Position numbers and translations under genes: made by a program. A stretch of 64,000 nt of DNA from Tumidithrix helvetica. GTDB lineage: Bacteria > Cyanobacteriota > Cyanobacteriia > Pseudanabaenales > Pseudanabaenaceae. The notes beneath the pieces were generated by a model, which worked only from the letters and a program-made list of their open reading frames with translations, was not told the origin of the DNA and did not search any database. The DNA lies in NCBI RefSeq assembly GCF_965232925.1, contig NZ_CBDDRA010000001.1:310001-374000 (forward strand). Reading direction: 5' to 3'. Position 1 is the first letter of the stretch. Every line of letters begins with the position of its first letter. This document shows positions 27,727 to 37,199 of this stretch, one piece after another.

Positions 27727-29049
27727 ATGTATCAGCCTTTAGAAAATAGATTTCGTCCAGATTTAGTAGTTACACGCCATACTAAAAAACAGGGCAATGA
27801 CATTTTCTATTTGGTTAAAGATCCCATCTCTAGAGAGATTTATAAATTTAAGGAAGAAGATTATTTTTTATGTGCATTGATGAATGGGCAGCTAAGCATC
27901 GAAGACATAATAGCTGCCTTTAATGAGAAATTTTCAACTACACTTTCACAAGAAAATTTCAATGAATTTTCCAAGCAAATTTCTAATTGCAAATTACTAG
28001 AGAGACTTGAAACTCAAAGTCTATCTATTGAAACAGAAAACCTCAGCACACAAGATCAAAATGCTGCTTTAATTAATAGATTGACCGAATTTAGAGAAAT
28101 AGAAGAGAAGCGACCAAAACCCTTACCCAAAGACAAATCTAATCATAGCCATCAAGGTTATGAAGGGCACTTTTTTTGGCTTCTTCCCCAATCTGAATTT
28201 GTATTTTCTGTATTAGCATTTCCTTTTAAGCCTTTTGGATTACTTTTTAAGCTACTAACTTGGGCAATGATTCTGGGATTCCCTATTGCTTGCCTAATTT
28301 TGTGCTATCGCCATACTGAGTTTTTACAGGATCTGCTACTTCGCGTTCAGCCCTTACCTTACCTAGCAGTTTTTGTATTTAATTTGCTAATGGTATCATT
28401 CCCAGCCAAAGTTGTTCAGGGAATCGTTGCTACTAATTTTGGCGTAACCATAAAAAAGTTTGGGATGGTTACAATTGCTGGGTTTTTCCCTCGCTTTTCT
28501 ATTGACAGAACAGAAATCTGGAAGCTCGATCGCTCTGCACTACTGTGGACTTTATCTATGCCTTTAGTTGTTAGAGTTGTGTTGTTTGTTTTTGGAATGT
28601 TTATTTGGTACAGCACCCGTACGACAGGAACTCAATTAAGTGTTTATGCAAATTTACTAGCTGTAACGAGTTTGATAGACTTTATATTGGATGGCTTGCC
28701 TTTTTGGCCTGCTGATGGCTACGTCTGGATGATTGCCTATTTTCGTGTGCCAGAGCTATTTGGACGTTCTTCATTGGTTTGGGATATGACATTTCGCCGT
28801 CGCCCTTTACCCAAAAATTTATCTAGAAAAGAAAGACTAGCTCTCCAAGCATTTGGAGCACTTGGGCTTGTTCTTTTTGCCTTGCTACTGATCGTAATTA
28901 TGTTCTCAATGTCAAAAGGACTTGCCACCGATTTTGCTACTCAAATCTTAGGTCGAGCTGCCGCTCCTCTGTTGTTTTGTGTTATGGCAATTGCTGCTTT
29001 ATCTCAATTTTTATCTTTCTGGTTAAATAAAGGCTCTAAAAACAAGTAA
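27727..29049 (+). CDS. Membrane protein of the peptidase M50-like family lacking the zinc motif
   Basis: 440 residues. The N-terminal 95 residues (RPDLVVTRH, FYLVKDPISREIYKF) match the PqqD-like recognition domain seen in large M50-like proteins paired with HlyD adaptors. After it come several membrane helices (about 165-440). Where the metalloprotease has HExxH, this has FPAKVVQGIVATNFG at 225-239, so neither His nor Glu is present; yet the later partner motif ADGY at 329-332 and the FPRFSIDRTEIW strand survive. It therefore looks like a non-catalytic relative that may serve as a membrane channel or assembly factor. An HlyD-family gene follows after a long gap. Genes of this kind normally work in export. 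Confidence 0.75.
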   Translation: MYQPLENRFRPDLVVTRHTKKQGNDIFYLVKDPISREIYKFKEEDYFLCALMNGQLSIEDIIAAFNEKFSTTLSQENFNEFSKQISNCKLLERLETQSLSIETENLSTQDQNAALINRLTEFREIEEKRPKPLPKDKSNHSHQGYEGHFFWLLPQSEFVFSVLAFPFKPFGLLFKLLTWAMILGFPIACLILCYRHTEFLQDLLLRVQPLPYLAVFVFNLLMVSFPAKVVQGIVATNFGVTIKKFGMVTIAGFFPRFSIDRTEIWKLDRSALLWTLSMPLVVRVVLFVFGMFIWYSTRTTGTQLSVYANLLAVTSLIDFILDGLPFWPADGYVWMIAYFRVPELFGRSSLVWDMTFRRRPLPKNLSRKERLALQAFGALGLVLFALLLIVIMFSMSKGLATDFATQILGRAAAPLLFCVMAIAALSQFLSFWLNKGSKNK

Positions 29050-29745
29050 ATATTGTTTGTTCGATTATTCTGGGCAATGCAATGCCATCTCTATTTAAAA
29101 ATAACCTGCAATCGAATCTAGGACAGAATCAGTAATTGATGTAAGCGATCGCTTTATAAAAATGGGCAATAACATAGAAGACTACTTTTGAATCCCCACG
29201 GGATAAAGGCTTTGGCTAACTAGCAATAACTTCCATGAAAGAGATGTCTACCAGCATGACTTTAACCGTTAATCTAAGTTAATATCTTGTACTTAAAATG
29301 TCTAATGTCACACCTAAAAAATACAATACTTTTTCTAACCATAACTGCAAAATGTGCGATAGAGTAATTTTATGGCTTACACATCAGCAAACTAACTGTG
29401 CGAGGTTTAACAGTAAAAAGAACAAGCTTTGTCTTGTTCCCATACATATAAAACCCTGAAATAATCAGGTTGATAAAATCTCTTAAACTGAAGAATTGCT
29501 TCCATTGTAGATACGAAACATCTGTTGCTCCTCTTAAATAAGTCGTAGCCACTTGGAATAAATGCAAAGCCACTCACACTGCAATTGTGGTAAATCGCCA
29601 ATAGTAAATACAGAAAAGTTTTTTCAGAAAAATAAAACCAAGTTGCTCTGAAAACACATATATTTTTGGTTGCTAAAAATTAGCATGGACAATTGGTGTG
29701 AAATATAATGTCACTTTTAACAATTCAAAGTAATTGAGCATCCCT
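29050..29745. other. Gene-free stretch inside the island
   Basis: About 700 bases, AT-rich, holding only short overlapping frames on the minus strand (29370-29601) with no recognised motif, which I do not accept as genes. It probably contains a promoter for the HlyD gene. Nothing else is seen. Confidence 0.4.
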
Positions 29746-31044
29746 ATGAAGAACCAAGGACTTCAACCCTATATTGTTGAGAATCAGCTAATTAATAGAA
29801 GTACCCATAAGCTATCTAAGGTGTGGGAAAAGCATGCGTTAACAATATTATGTTTTGTTGGCTTTGGTATTGTTATGTGTTTGCCATATCAATTTCGCCC
29901 TGGAGGGCAAATTAAATTACTTCCCCATAAACAACAGGACATCCAAGCACAGGTCAATGGAAGAATCATTCAGGTTAAGACAGGTGACAATGACGCTTGG
30001 ATAAAAAACGGGACTGTAGTAGCCGTTATGGAAGCACCCGATATTGATAATGAAATCAAAAAAACTCAAGACAGCATTAGTAGTCAGAAAAGCAAAATTG
30101 AAGTGTTAGAGGCTAATTTAGCAAAATTGCTAGCAACACCTAAGAAAGAAGAAGTCGATGTCGCAAAGCAGAAAGTAGAAGTCGCTAGATCGTCATTAAC
30201 TGTAGCCATAAGAGAGCTAGAAACTGCCAGAGATCGAGCACGGTTAAGCACGCAAAAAGTATCTCGATATGAATTTTTGTCTAATGAAGGGGCTTTCTCT
30301 AAGCAACAGTATGAAGACGAAAAAAGACAAGCAGACCTAGACAAAAATAATGTGGAAACTTTGAAAGGTAATGTAGAGACAAAGCATGCAGAGATAGATG
30401 AAGCACAAGCAAGTTTGGCATTAGTATTAAGTGGTCCTTATCCACAACAAGTTGATGCTGCACGTAGTGAGATTAATTCAGCTCTTGCGGATTTATGGTT
30501 ATTACAGCAACAGTTAAAGTTTTTGCAGGAGCAAATGTATCGCACCAACTTAGTGATGCCATTTGATGGTCGAATAGTTACCGTAAATACAACTAGCCTT
30601 TCCAAAAAGGTGGGAAGTTACTTGCAAAAAGGAGATACCTTTGCGATCGCAGTTGATAATCACGAACTTTTAGGAGAGGTACTAGTTCCAGAATTCGAGG
30701 TGGATAAGCTTGCTCCAGACAAAAAAGTTGAAATCAAGCTATTTGCATCTCAAGGAGAATCTATCACGGGGAAAGTAATGCTGATTCAATCAGCCGCAGT
30801 AACTGATGAGACAACAGGGCAAACAAATTATGATGGACAAACTGGAAAAGATGTTAAGCAGATTAAAGAAACTTCAGGAAAAATAGTAAAAGTGATTGTA
30901 AAGATAGATAACCCACAGGGAATTGTCAAGTCAGGAATGACAGGTTATGCCAAGATCGAAGGTGAAACAATGCCTGTAATCGTTGTGTTTACGCGCGCAC
31001 TAGTCCGCTTTGTCACGGTTGAAATTTGGTCGTGGTTGCCTTAA
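29746..31044 (+). CDS. HlyD-family periplasmic adaptor (membrane fusion protein)
   Basis: About 432 residues: a short cytoplasmic start, one membrane helix (about 22-42, ILCFVGFGIVMCLPY), a lipoyl/biotinyl half near QDIQAQVNGRIIQV, a long coiled coil (about 100-240), the second lipoyl half at LVMPFDGRIVTV and a beta-barrel ending in GMTGYAKIEGE, with a hydrophobic tail. HlyD proteins link inner-membrane transporters with the cell exterior. The ATG at 29746 is chosen over a TTG four codons earlier. The M50-like partner lies upstream, and the next gene starts directly after this stop codon. No ABC ATPase or outer-membrane channel gene is present in the window to complete an exporter. Confidence 0.88.
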   Translation: MKNQGLQPYIVENQLINRSTHKLSKVWEKHALTILCFVGFGIVMCLPYQFRPGGQIKLLPHKQQDIQAQVNGRIIQVKTGDNDAWIKNGTVVAVMEAPDIDNEIKKTQDSISSQKSKIEVLEANLAKLLATPKKEEVDVAKQKVEVARSSLTVAIRELETARDRARLSTQKVSRYEFLSNEGAFSKQQYEDEKRQADLDKNNVETLKGNVETKHAEIDEAQASLALVLSGPYPQQVDAARSEINSALADLWLLQQQLKFLQEQMYRTNLVMPFDGRIVTVNTTSLSKKVGSYLQKGDTFAIAVDNHELLGEVLVPEFEVDKLAPDKKVEIKLFASQGESITGKVMLIQSAAVTDETTGQTNYDGQTGKDVKQIKETSGKIVKVIVKIDNPQGIVKSGMTGYAKIEGETMPVIVVFTRALVRFVTVEIWSWLP

Positions 31045-31437
31045 ATGATAGAGTGTTCCAGCACCATTGGGGAACTACAACAGCGATTAGAAGAACTCGA
31101 GTATCGTATAGGCTGGTTAAATGGATTGTTGCAAGAAACTCAACTCAAGTTACAAGAATTACAAACTTGTTGTCTAGAAAGTCAGGTTATAACTATAGAT
31201 ATGGAAGATTATCCTTTGGTGGGAACAGTTCTAGACTTTATTGAAGATGCTAGGAACATCTATCAATCAAGCCAAAACTTCGATCCTTTGACAGCTTCTA
31301 ATCAAGAAATACAACAGATGCAAGCGAAACTTTGGAATAATATTGTCTGGTTCCAAAAAATTTTAACAGTCAGCCAAGCGGAACGAAAGCAAGTTGTCGA
31401 AATCATAGAGTATAAGATGCAAATAGCTAGGTTGTAA
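31045..31437 (+). CDS. Small coiled-coil protein following hlyD-like gene
   Basis: 130 residues, not recognised. The first 45 residues form a strong heptad pattern (LQQRLEELEYRIGWLNGLL), the rest is predicted helical with Gln- and Glu-rich surfaces; there is no signal peptide or membrane helix. The ATG follows the HlyD stop codon with no gap, so translation must be coupled and the protein likely works with the adaptor. It may be a cytoplasmic partner of the exporter, but I have no family evidence for that. Confidence 0.7.
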   Translation: MIECSSTIGELQQRLEELEYRIGWLNGLLQETQLKLQELQTCCLESQVITIDMEDYPLVGTVLDFIEDARNIYQSSQNFDPLTASNQEIQQMQAKLWNNIVWFQKILTVSQAERKQVVEIIEYKMQIARL

Positions 31438-31575
31438 ATTTAGGTTATTCTCTATACTACTTAAAAGGAGAAGGATACTAATATCTAAAAGATTCATTCT
31501 AACAATGTCATTGGGAAGTTTTCCCGTAAAGCAGCCAGTGTTACCATAAATTTTATCGATCAGGAAAAGAAATCT

Positions 31576-32460
31576 ATGAAAGTCAATACAACCTATGAAC
31601 CGTTTTCACAACAGCCTGAATACATTGAAACAAATCGAGGTTTCATTCGTAGTCTTCCCTTAGACTCGGTTACAAAAGTGTTGGATCTTGCTTGTGGAAC
31701 TGGGACACTGACAGAATTACTGTTTGAGGTTCGCCCTGATTTTAGCGTCATTGGCATAGATATCTCTTCAGTATCTTTAGAGATCGGTCGTAAGTTGTTT
31801 CGAGAGCAAAATCGACTAGTTTCAACGCTAGAACAACTTCAGTCAGCTCAAGCTGCTGGCAAAGGGGGTGTCTTAATGCTTGAAGGTAGTGCCGATGAGG
31901 TTCCCTTAGCATCGGAAAGTATGGATTTGGTAATCATGGGTAACGCTATTCATCTCCTGCCTGATAAGGATAAGCTTGTGTCAGAGGCTTATCGAGTTCT
32001 GCGTCCAGGTGGACACTTTGCATTTAACTCCTCTTTTTACATTGGCACTTATCCAGAAGGGACAGAATACGTCTATACGGAGTGGGTCAAAGAAGCTGTA
32101 GGTTTTATTACAGAGAAAGATGAAGAAGACAAGCGTGCGGGTGGAACAGGAATCAAGCGCCAACGAGGGACAAGACAAACTGCTTTCAATAAAGGTTGGA
32201 TGTCCCCACAACAATGGCAGGAAGTTTTAGAACGCAACAACTTTATACCAGAAAAACAAGAAATAAGGACGATGATGATGAATCAAGAGAGTTTCGAGAC
32301 CGTAGGAGCTTATGCTGGTTTTTCGGAGGTGATGATGAGTGGCTACCCTCTTGAAATAGGTAGTGAAGCTCTGCAAGAAGGTGCTAAGCGTGCCTTTCAG
32401 AAATTAAACATCGTGACAGTTCCTCGATTTTATTTGGAAATGACGGGAAGAAAGCCTTAG
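31576..32460 (+). CDS. SAM-dependent class I methyltransferase
   Basis: 294 residues with the glycine-rich SAM loop DLACGTG at 37-43, the acidic GIDIS strand end after it, and MDLVIMGNAIHLL as motif II/III, typical of UbiE/Coq5-like enzymes. The C-terminal half (YIGTYPEGTEYVYTEW onward) is less conserved and should form the substrate site. It stands 138 bases after the coiled-coil gene on the same strand. In this setting it may methylate a hydroxyl, carboxyl or carbon of the lipid; sequence does not say which. Confidence 0.85.
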   Translation: MKVNTTYEPFSQQPEYIETNRGFIRSLPLDSVTKVLDLACGTGTLTELLFEVRPDFSVIGIDISSVSLEIGRKLFREQNRLVSTLEQLQSAQAAGKGGVLMLEGSADEVPLASESMDLVIMGNAIHLLPDKDKLVSEAYRVLRPGGHFAFNSSFYIGTYPEGTEYVYTEWVKEAVGFITEKDEEDKRAGGTGIKRQRGTRQTAFNKGWMSPQQWQEVLERNNFIPEKQEIRTMMMNQESFETVGAYAGFSEVMMSGYPLEIGSEALQEGAKRAFQKLNIVTVPRFYLEMTGRKP

Positions 32461-32951
32461 TTATGGGCTCCTTATACTTGCTCACATATTGGACAACAAT
32501 CTGTTTTAAACTTGATTGCAATGAGATTCAGAATTCAATTGCCAAATATGGGAGTCGTCATTTCAGCCAGCTTGGCAGTTCAAGATTGAAAAATTCTCTC
32601 GTGATGAGAATTGCTACTTAGATGCCTCAATAGCCTATAGCAGCCCTAAATGAGTTGTAATTGATTTGTAGCGCAGGCATCTTGTCTGCAAGGGCTAGAA
32701 GTTTGTTCTACATTCGCAAATAATTAAGGATCGCACTACTTAATAGGGAATATAGAAGTTTTTGAATAGGATTTTATGTGAGATGGCTCAGCTATCTCAC
32801 ATAATCTGGGAAATTCGCTCTGCCTGTGTAAGTTTTATGGAAATTAAACACTTTAGCCATTTACCCTGAAATCCTTTCCCCTTCTATGTTATGTTTAGGT
32901 AGTTATTCTCTAGGCTTGCCCTGTTTTATCTAGTTTGGTAGAGATTAGCTT
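32461..32951. other. Gene-free stretch with one interspersed-repeat copy
   Basis: About 490 bases with no gene. It contains a copy (32671-32700) of a small repeat also seen at 38491-38520 and a likely promoter and GGTAGAGA ribosome site for the oxygenase gene. Confidence 0.45.
32671..32700 (+). repeat. Small interspersed repeat with hairpin
   Basis: GCAGGCA-TCT-TGTCTGC makes a 7-bp hairpin with one G-T pair, followed by AAGGGCTAGAAG. The same element in decayed form lies at 38491-38520. Intergenic repeats of this look are common in cyanobacteria. Confidence 0.45.
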
Positions 32952-33869
32952 ATGAAAACTTCGTCTTTATTCGATTCCTTTGGTACATTAATTTCCAACG
33001 ATGATGATTCATCTATTACAGATTTAAACTCGCAAGAAATCCTGGATTTATTCAAACTCTCTAAGCTCCTAGTTTTTAGAGGCTTTGCCAAAGACACAGA
33101 TCAATTTCAACAATTTACTAGTCTCTTTTGTTCGGATTTTATCACTTATATGGGTGGGGGCTATCAAAGGAAAACCATCAACCCAGAGGGAGATAAAACC
33201 CTGCTATCGGTCAATTATTATTTTGGAGCACAAACTCAGAAAACGTTTCCTTTGCCTTTACATGGTGAGATGTATTACCTCAGAAATCGTCCTGCGGCAC
33301 TATGGTTTTACTGTGTTGTTCCTGCATCCAGTCAAGGAGAAACAATGGTGTGTGATGGTAGTCAGCTTTATGACGCACTATCGTCAAGCACAAAAAAATT
33401 ATTTCAAGATCGACGACTAAGGTACATTCGCTACTACCCAAATGGAGAATGGCAAAATCGTTTCCAGTCTGACAATTTGGATGAGGTCGTTCAATTTTGT
33501 TTAGATAATGAGATGGAGGTTGTAGTCAATTCGGCTGAGCAGACGCTTAAAACTGAATACTTTCATTCTGCAACAATTAACGATCTATGGAGCGATCGCC
33601 CTGTTTTTATCAATAATATTTTGCCCGTTACAAGTTCAGAAGAACATGGTATAACGACAAATATTGTCCGTCTCGAAGATGGCAGCAAAATTCCAGATGA
33701 AGTGATACAAGAGATTAGAGAAACAAGCGATCGTCTAACCAAATTAATTGCTTGGCAAGCTACCGACATTGCTTTGATAGACAATGCCAGAGTATTACAT
33801 GGTAGAAGAGCCTTTACCGATACAAACCGAGAAATTTGCCTCCGTATGAGCAAGACTATCAATTGGTAA
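32952..33869 (+). CDS. Fe(II)/2-oxoglutarate-dependent oxygenase (TauD/clavaminate-synthase-like)
   Basis: 305 residues with the double-stranded beta-helix iron site: His104 and Glu106 in LHGEMYYL, His283 in RVLHGRRAF, and a 2-oxoglutarate Arg (Arg298 or Arg293) in NREICLRM. The carboxylate is Glu rather than Asp, as in clavaminate synthase; halogenases have Ala or Gly there, so this should be an oxygenase. VPASSQGETMVCDG is the usual strand after the first ligands. The likely job is hydroxylation or desaturation of the acyl chain, which could create the hydroxyl to be sulfated or esterified. An esterase gene follows 16 bases later. Confidence 0.87.
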   Translation: MKTSSLFDSFGTLISNDDDSSITDLNSQEILDLFKLSKLLVFRGFAKDTDQFQQFTSLFCSDFITYMGGGYQRKTINPEGDKTLLSVNYYFGAQTQKTFPLPLHGEMYYLRNRPAALWFYCVVPASSQGETMVCDGSQLYDALSSSTKKLFQDRRLRYIRYYPNGEWQNRFQSDNLDEVVQFCLDNEMEVVVNSAEQTLKTEYFHSATINDLWSDRPVFINNILPVTSSEEHGITTNIVRLEDGSKIPDEVIQEIRETSDRLTKLIAWQATDIALIDNARVLHGRRAFTDTNREICLRMSKTINW

Positions 33870-33885
33870 GTTCAGATGAGGAACC

Positions 33886-34740
33886 ATGCTAAGACAACGC
33901 TGGCTAGAAAGAAAAGCACGACTATTCGATCGTAGACAACTATTTCACCAAGGGCTGAAACGTACCTACGCGTTATACACACCTCCCATTTACAAAGATG
34001 AAAATTCTTTGCCGCTTGTTTTGGGTTTTCATGGCGGTTATACCTTAGCATCTCGATTTGCCATAACAACTGGACTAAACGATCTGGCTGACGAGAAAAA
34101 ATTTTTGGTAGTCTACCCACAAGGAATTGATAGCCACTGGAATGATGGACGAGGCACGACCAATCCTCAAATTGATGACGTAGGTTTTGTGGAAGCGTTA
34201 ATCCATGAAATTCAGAACCTCAGAAACATTGATAGTCGCCGTATTTATGTAACAGGCATCTCTAATGGTGGATATTTTGTCCAGCGCTTGGCTTGTCAGT
34301 TACCCCAAAAGATAGCGGCTTTTGCCTCAGTGGCAGCTACCTTACCAGTGCCTCTGAGAGATTGCCGTCAAGGGCAATTACCAGTCTCTATTTTAATGAT
34401 CAATAGCCCAAATGACACTTTTGTTCCTTGGGAAGGGGGAATTGGTACAAAAGGTAAAGGTGGAGAAATTCTATCTGTTCCTGCAACCGTTGAATTCTGG
34501 CGACAACATAATGGGTGTTCCTCAATAAAAGAGACTCAGCTTCTTGGGGATAACGTCGAAATGATGCGCTACTCAGGCAGGAATAGTGAGGTTGAAGTCA
34601 TTCTTGTCACGGTTAAAGATGGTGGGCACACTTGGCCTGGGGGGAAACAGCAACCTCAATGGTTAGTCGGGAAAACCACTAAAGAAATCCAAGCTAGTTA
34701 TCTGATTTGGGATTTCTTTCAGCGTCATACTTTGCATTAA
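33886..34740 (+). CDS. LpqC-like esterase (feruloyl esterase / PHB depolymerase family), no signal peptide
   Basis: 284-residue alpha/beta hydrolase with oxyanion strand LGFHGGYT, VYPQGIDSHWNDGRG, nucleophile Ser126 in GISNGGYF, Asp region NSPNDTFVPW and His248 in GGHTWPGG. It is clearly a paralogue of the lipoprotein at 37200-38150 (both share the FHGG, IDSRRIY, GISNGG and FVPW...GG blocks), but this one starts near the domain and has no export signal. One copy inside and one outside the membrane may handle related esters. It could release the product from the carrier or cleave the final ester. Confidence 0.85.
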   Translation: MLRQRWLERKARLFDRRQLFHQGLKRTYALYTPPIYKDENSLPLVLGFHGGYTLASRFAITTGLNDLADEKKFLVVYPQGIDSHWNDGRGTTNPQIDDVGFVEALIHEIQNLRNIDSRRIYVTGISNGGYFVQRLACQLPQKIAAFASVAATLPVPLRDCRQGQLPVSILMINSPNDTFVPWEGGIGTKGKGGEILSVPATVEFWRQHNGCSSIKETQLLGDNVEMMRYSGRNSEVEVILVTVKDGGHTWPGGKQQPQWLVGKTTKEIQASYLIWDFFQRHTLH

Positions 34741-34763
34741 GTTATCCATTTAATTCAGTTGCC

Positions 34764-36272
34764 ATGCGCGAACCCCTCAGTCCTATTTCGTCTGAATTTT
34801 TCCATAAATATTTACTTTATGGGAACTCGCTCAATATTGCTATGACTGTCCAGATCGGGAACGATCTCGATCGCGATCTAGTCAGCCAAGCTCTTCATTT
34901 TGTGATGCTAAAACATCCAATTCTTAGATCTAGAGTGGCGATCGATCTTGATTCTCCATTTCGTTATTTTTGGGAGCCCCTTCAAGAGCAACAGTCTATT
35001 CCTTTATTTTACGAAGAACTTCGTTGCCATTCCGAATCTCTGCAGCAAGAACTCAGTGCTTTAGAAACTCTCCATCACAACCAAACTATTCCTTGCGATC
35101 GCACCTATCCGTTTCAGCTATTTATAACGTCCTACGATCGCTCTTTCACCCATTTGCAATTTATGATGCCCCATGCCGCAGGTGATGGCAAAAGTTTGGC
35201 TATCTGCGTGCGAGATCTGCTTGATTTTTATAGTCAATTAGAAGCAGGGAAAACGCCTGTATTTGAGCCTCTCCAATATTTTCCAGGGGACTGGGAAGAG
35301 CTTTTTGGGTATTCAGTTGATTCCAAGAAAAAAGAGAGTGCGGAGCGATTGCTAAATGCTGACTTGGAATTTCAAAACCTTCCTAATCGCGATCGATATG
35401 GTGATGAGCGAGATTGGCCTAATTTTGCAGGTGATTTGCAACACAAACAGTCGCCACAAAAACAAGCGCTAACATTAATTCCTTTCCCTCGCCCATTGAT
35501 TTCAGAATCTCAACATATAACAGATGGTTTTTCTTCTCTCATTAAAACTCTGCACTATACATTTCCTCAGGAGCAAGTCTCTAAACTCAAAGCTTTACGC
35601 AAAAATCCCCTCTATCAAACCGATTCTGGACTTCCTTATTCAATTAACGATTTAGTCTCGGCTTTATACGTCCAACTTCAGCTTAAACTGGCTAGAATTG
35701 CAGGCGAAGAGGTTCAGTTTGTGGTATTAGGGATGGCTTTCGATCTGCGTTCTTTCTTTTCAAAAACAGTCTGGAAATCTGCGGTTCAAGATATTTATCT
35801 ACCTATGGTTATTGAACTCAAGATTGAAAAAGAGATGTCTGAAAATTTATGCGCGTTGTTAAAAGTAATCAACCTTCAAAAGGATAACGCGCTAAAAAAA
35901 ATGCCTAGACTGAGCCTAGAGCCGATTTTACTGAGATCTCAATTGGGGAATTCTTTGACCCAAGATGACTGGAGCTTGTTTTTGAAATTTAGAAGTGAAA
36001 TGATGCAAAAAAAGATATCGAGGATCTTGCGTCTTAGCTACATGGGTAACATAAATAGTTTTTTCAAAAACTTGCAAAACTTCAATTTTCTCAAAGCTGA
36101 TTTTAAAACAACTATTGCTGGATTTCCCGTTCCTAGTTTGCTACTTTATTCATTTAATCGAGAGTTATCCCTAACTTATCCCTATGTACCAGAATTTTTT
36201 AACGAGTCAGAAGTAGAGATGGTTTGGCAGATGATGATTGAAGCTATTGAGGAACTTTGTAATGCAAACTAA
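34764..36272 (+). CDS. Condensation-fold acyltransferase (PapA-like)
   Basis: About 502 residues from the chosen ATG; the longer frame from TTG 34707 would overlap the previous gene by 34 bases. The motif HxxxDG is present as PHAAGDG (His137, Asp141, Gly142), and MLKHPILRSRV is the usual N-terminal block of polyketide-associated acyltransferases and free condensation domains. The second half is poorly conserved. PapA-type enzymes move a carrier-bound acyl chain onto a hydroxyl or amine. Here it is the best candidate for joining the synthase product to an alcohol acceptor. It ends 13 bases before the convergent hydrolase. Confidence 0.78.
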   Translation: MREPLSPISSEFFHKYLLYGNSLNIAMTVQIGNDLDRDLVSQALHFVMLKHPILRSRVAIDLDSPFRYFWEPLQEQQSIPLFYEELRCHSESLQQELSALETLHHNQTIPCDRTYPFQLFITSYDRSFTHLQFMMPHAAGDGKSLAICVRDLLDFYSQLEAGKTPVFEPLQYFPGDWEELFGYSVDSKKKESAERLLNADLEFQNLPNRDRYGDERDWPNFAGDLQHKQSPQKQALTLIPFPRPLISESQHITDGFSSLIKTLHYTFPQEQVSKLKALRKNPLYQTDSGLPYSINDLVSALYVQLQLKLARIAGEEVQFVVLGMAFDLRSFFSKTVWKSAVQDIYLPMVIELKIEKEMSENLCALLKVINLQKDNALKKMPRLSLEPILLRSQLGNSLTQDDWSLFLKFRSEMMQKKISRILRLSYMGNINSFFKNLQNFNFLKADFKTTIAGFPVPSLLLYSFNRELSLTYPYVPEFFNESEVEMVWQMMIEAIEELCNAN

Positions 36273-36285
36273 AATCAGTTAGCAC

Positions 36286-37161
36286 TTATGGCTTTATTTG
36301 ATTTAGATGGGAGTCCAAAAAATCTTGGAGAGTTTGTACAAATAATGCTGGTTTGATCGCTGGATGAAAATGCCCCACTTCTGGAACAATAAATACTTGA
36401 CAGTTCTCGAGTAATTCTTGAAGTTGAAAACAAGAGGGAAGACAGTGAGAATATTCCCCATATATAGCAAGTGTAGGAACTTTAAGACTTTGAATCTCTT
36501 GAACAGTGATTTTTCCCTGATCGTCGAGTTCCTGATTTGCGGTTGTAGTAGTAAGCAATTTTTCCCAACGAGATGCTCCTTTTCTTCCCATATCTCGACG
36601 CTTTAGAGATGGACTACGAGGGGAACGGGATAAGTCGCCCTGAGTTACCCCACTTGAAATTTGATTGAGGCAGGTTAACAGTCGAAAGTCTACGATCTCG
36701 TCATCGTTAGGAAGCGCGTCACTATGTTGTTGAAGTTGCTGCTTCCAAGTATCCCAGTAGAACCAATCTTTTAGCTTGGGAGGAAGCTGTAAACATTTCA
36801 ATAACGTATCAGCGATCGTTAAGGTAGTTACCTTGTGAGGGTTAGATAAAGTATAGTGGAGGGCGACCCTTGCACCAAAACTATGTCCGACTATGTGAGG
36901 GCGACGTATATCTAGATGGTCTAACAGAGCTTGTAGATCTTGAGCCATCCTCTCTAAAGTAAAACCTGAGGCAGGCATACTACTATCTCCATGACCTCTA
37001 AGATCGTAGGTCAGAACTCTGTAATGTTTTGAGAGTTCTGACGCAATTCCTAAATACCAAAAAGCTAGGTTGGTTCCCAAACCATGCACTAAAATTAAAT
37101 CTTCGCCTTGCCCTAGCTGCTGATAGTGCAAAGTTACATCATCAAGAATGAGTTTAGCCAC
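36286..37161 (-). CDS. Alpha/beta hydrolase
   Basis: About 291 residues with LVHGLGTN (oxyanion hole), the nucleophile in VGHSFGARV, and a C-terminal His in EVGHFHP; an Asp/Glu in LAIYGEYSHC probably completes the triad. The longest frame begins at TTG 37233, overlapping the gene before it by 34 bases; the GTG at 37161 gives a start right at the domain (VAKLILDDVTLHYQ) and is preferred. It follows the lipoprotein esterase on the minus strand. The typical substrate range (esters, thioesters, lactones) does not allow a firm role. Confidence 0.8.
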   Translation of the reverse strand: MAKLILDDVTLHYQQLGQGEDLILVHGLGTNLAFWYLGIASELSKHYRVLTYDLRGHGDSSMPASGFTLERMAQDLQALLDHLDIRRPHIVGHSFGARVALHYTLSNPHKVTTLTIADTLLKCLQLPPKLKDWFYWDTWKQQLQQHSDALPNDDEIVDFRLLTCLNQISSGVTQGDLSRSPRSPSLKRRDMGRKGASRWEKLLTTTTANQELDDQGKITVQEIQSLKVPTLAIYGEYSHCLPSCFQLQELLENCQVFIVPEVGHFHPAIKPALFVQTLQDFLDSHLNQIKP

Positions 37162-37199
37162 TGAATGATTTAGATTATTAACTAGGAACTTATATTTGT

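Noticed and set aside
29370..29601. Two overlapping minus-strand frames of 64-67 codons, at first taken for a transposase remnant
   Set aside because: No DDE residues, no terminal inverted repeats and no family similarity that I could recognise.
32952..33869. Fe(II)/2OG halogenase
   Set aside because: The iron site has Glu106 after His104; halogenases have Ala or Gly there.
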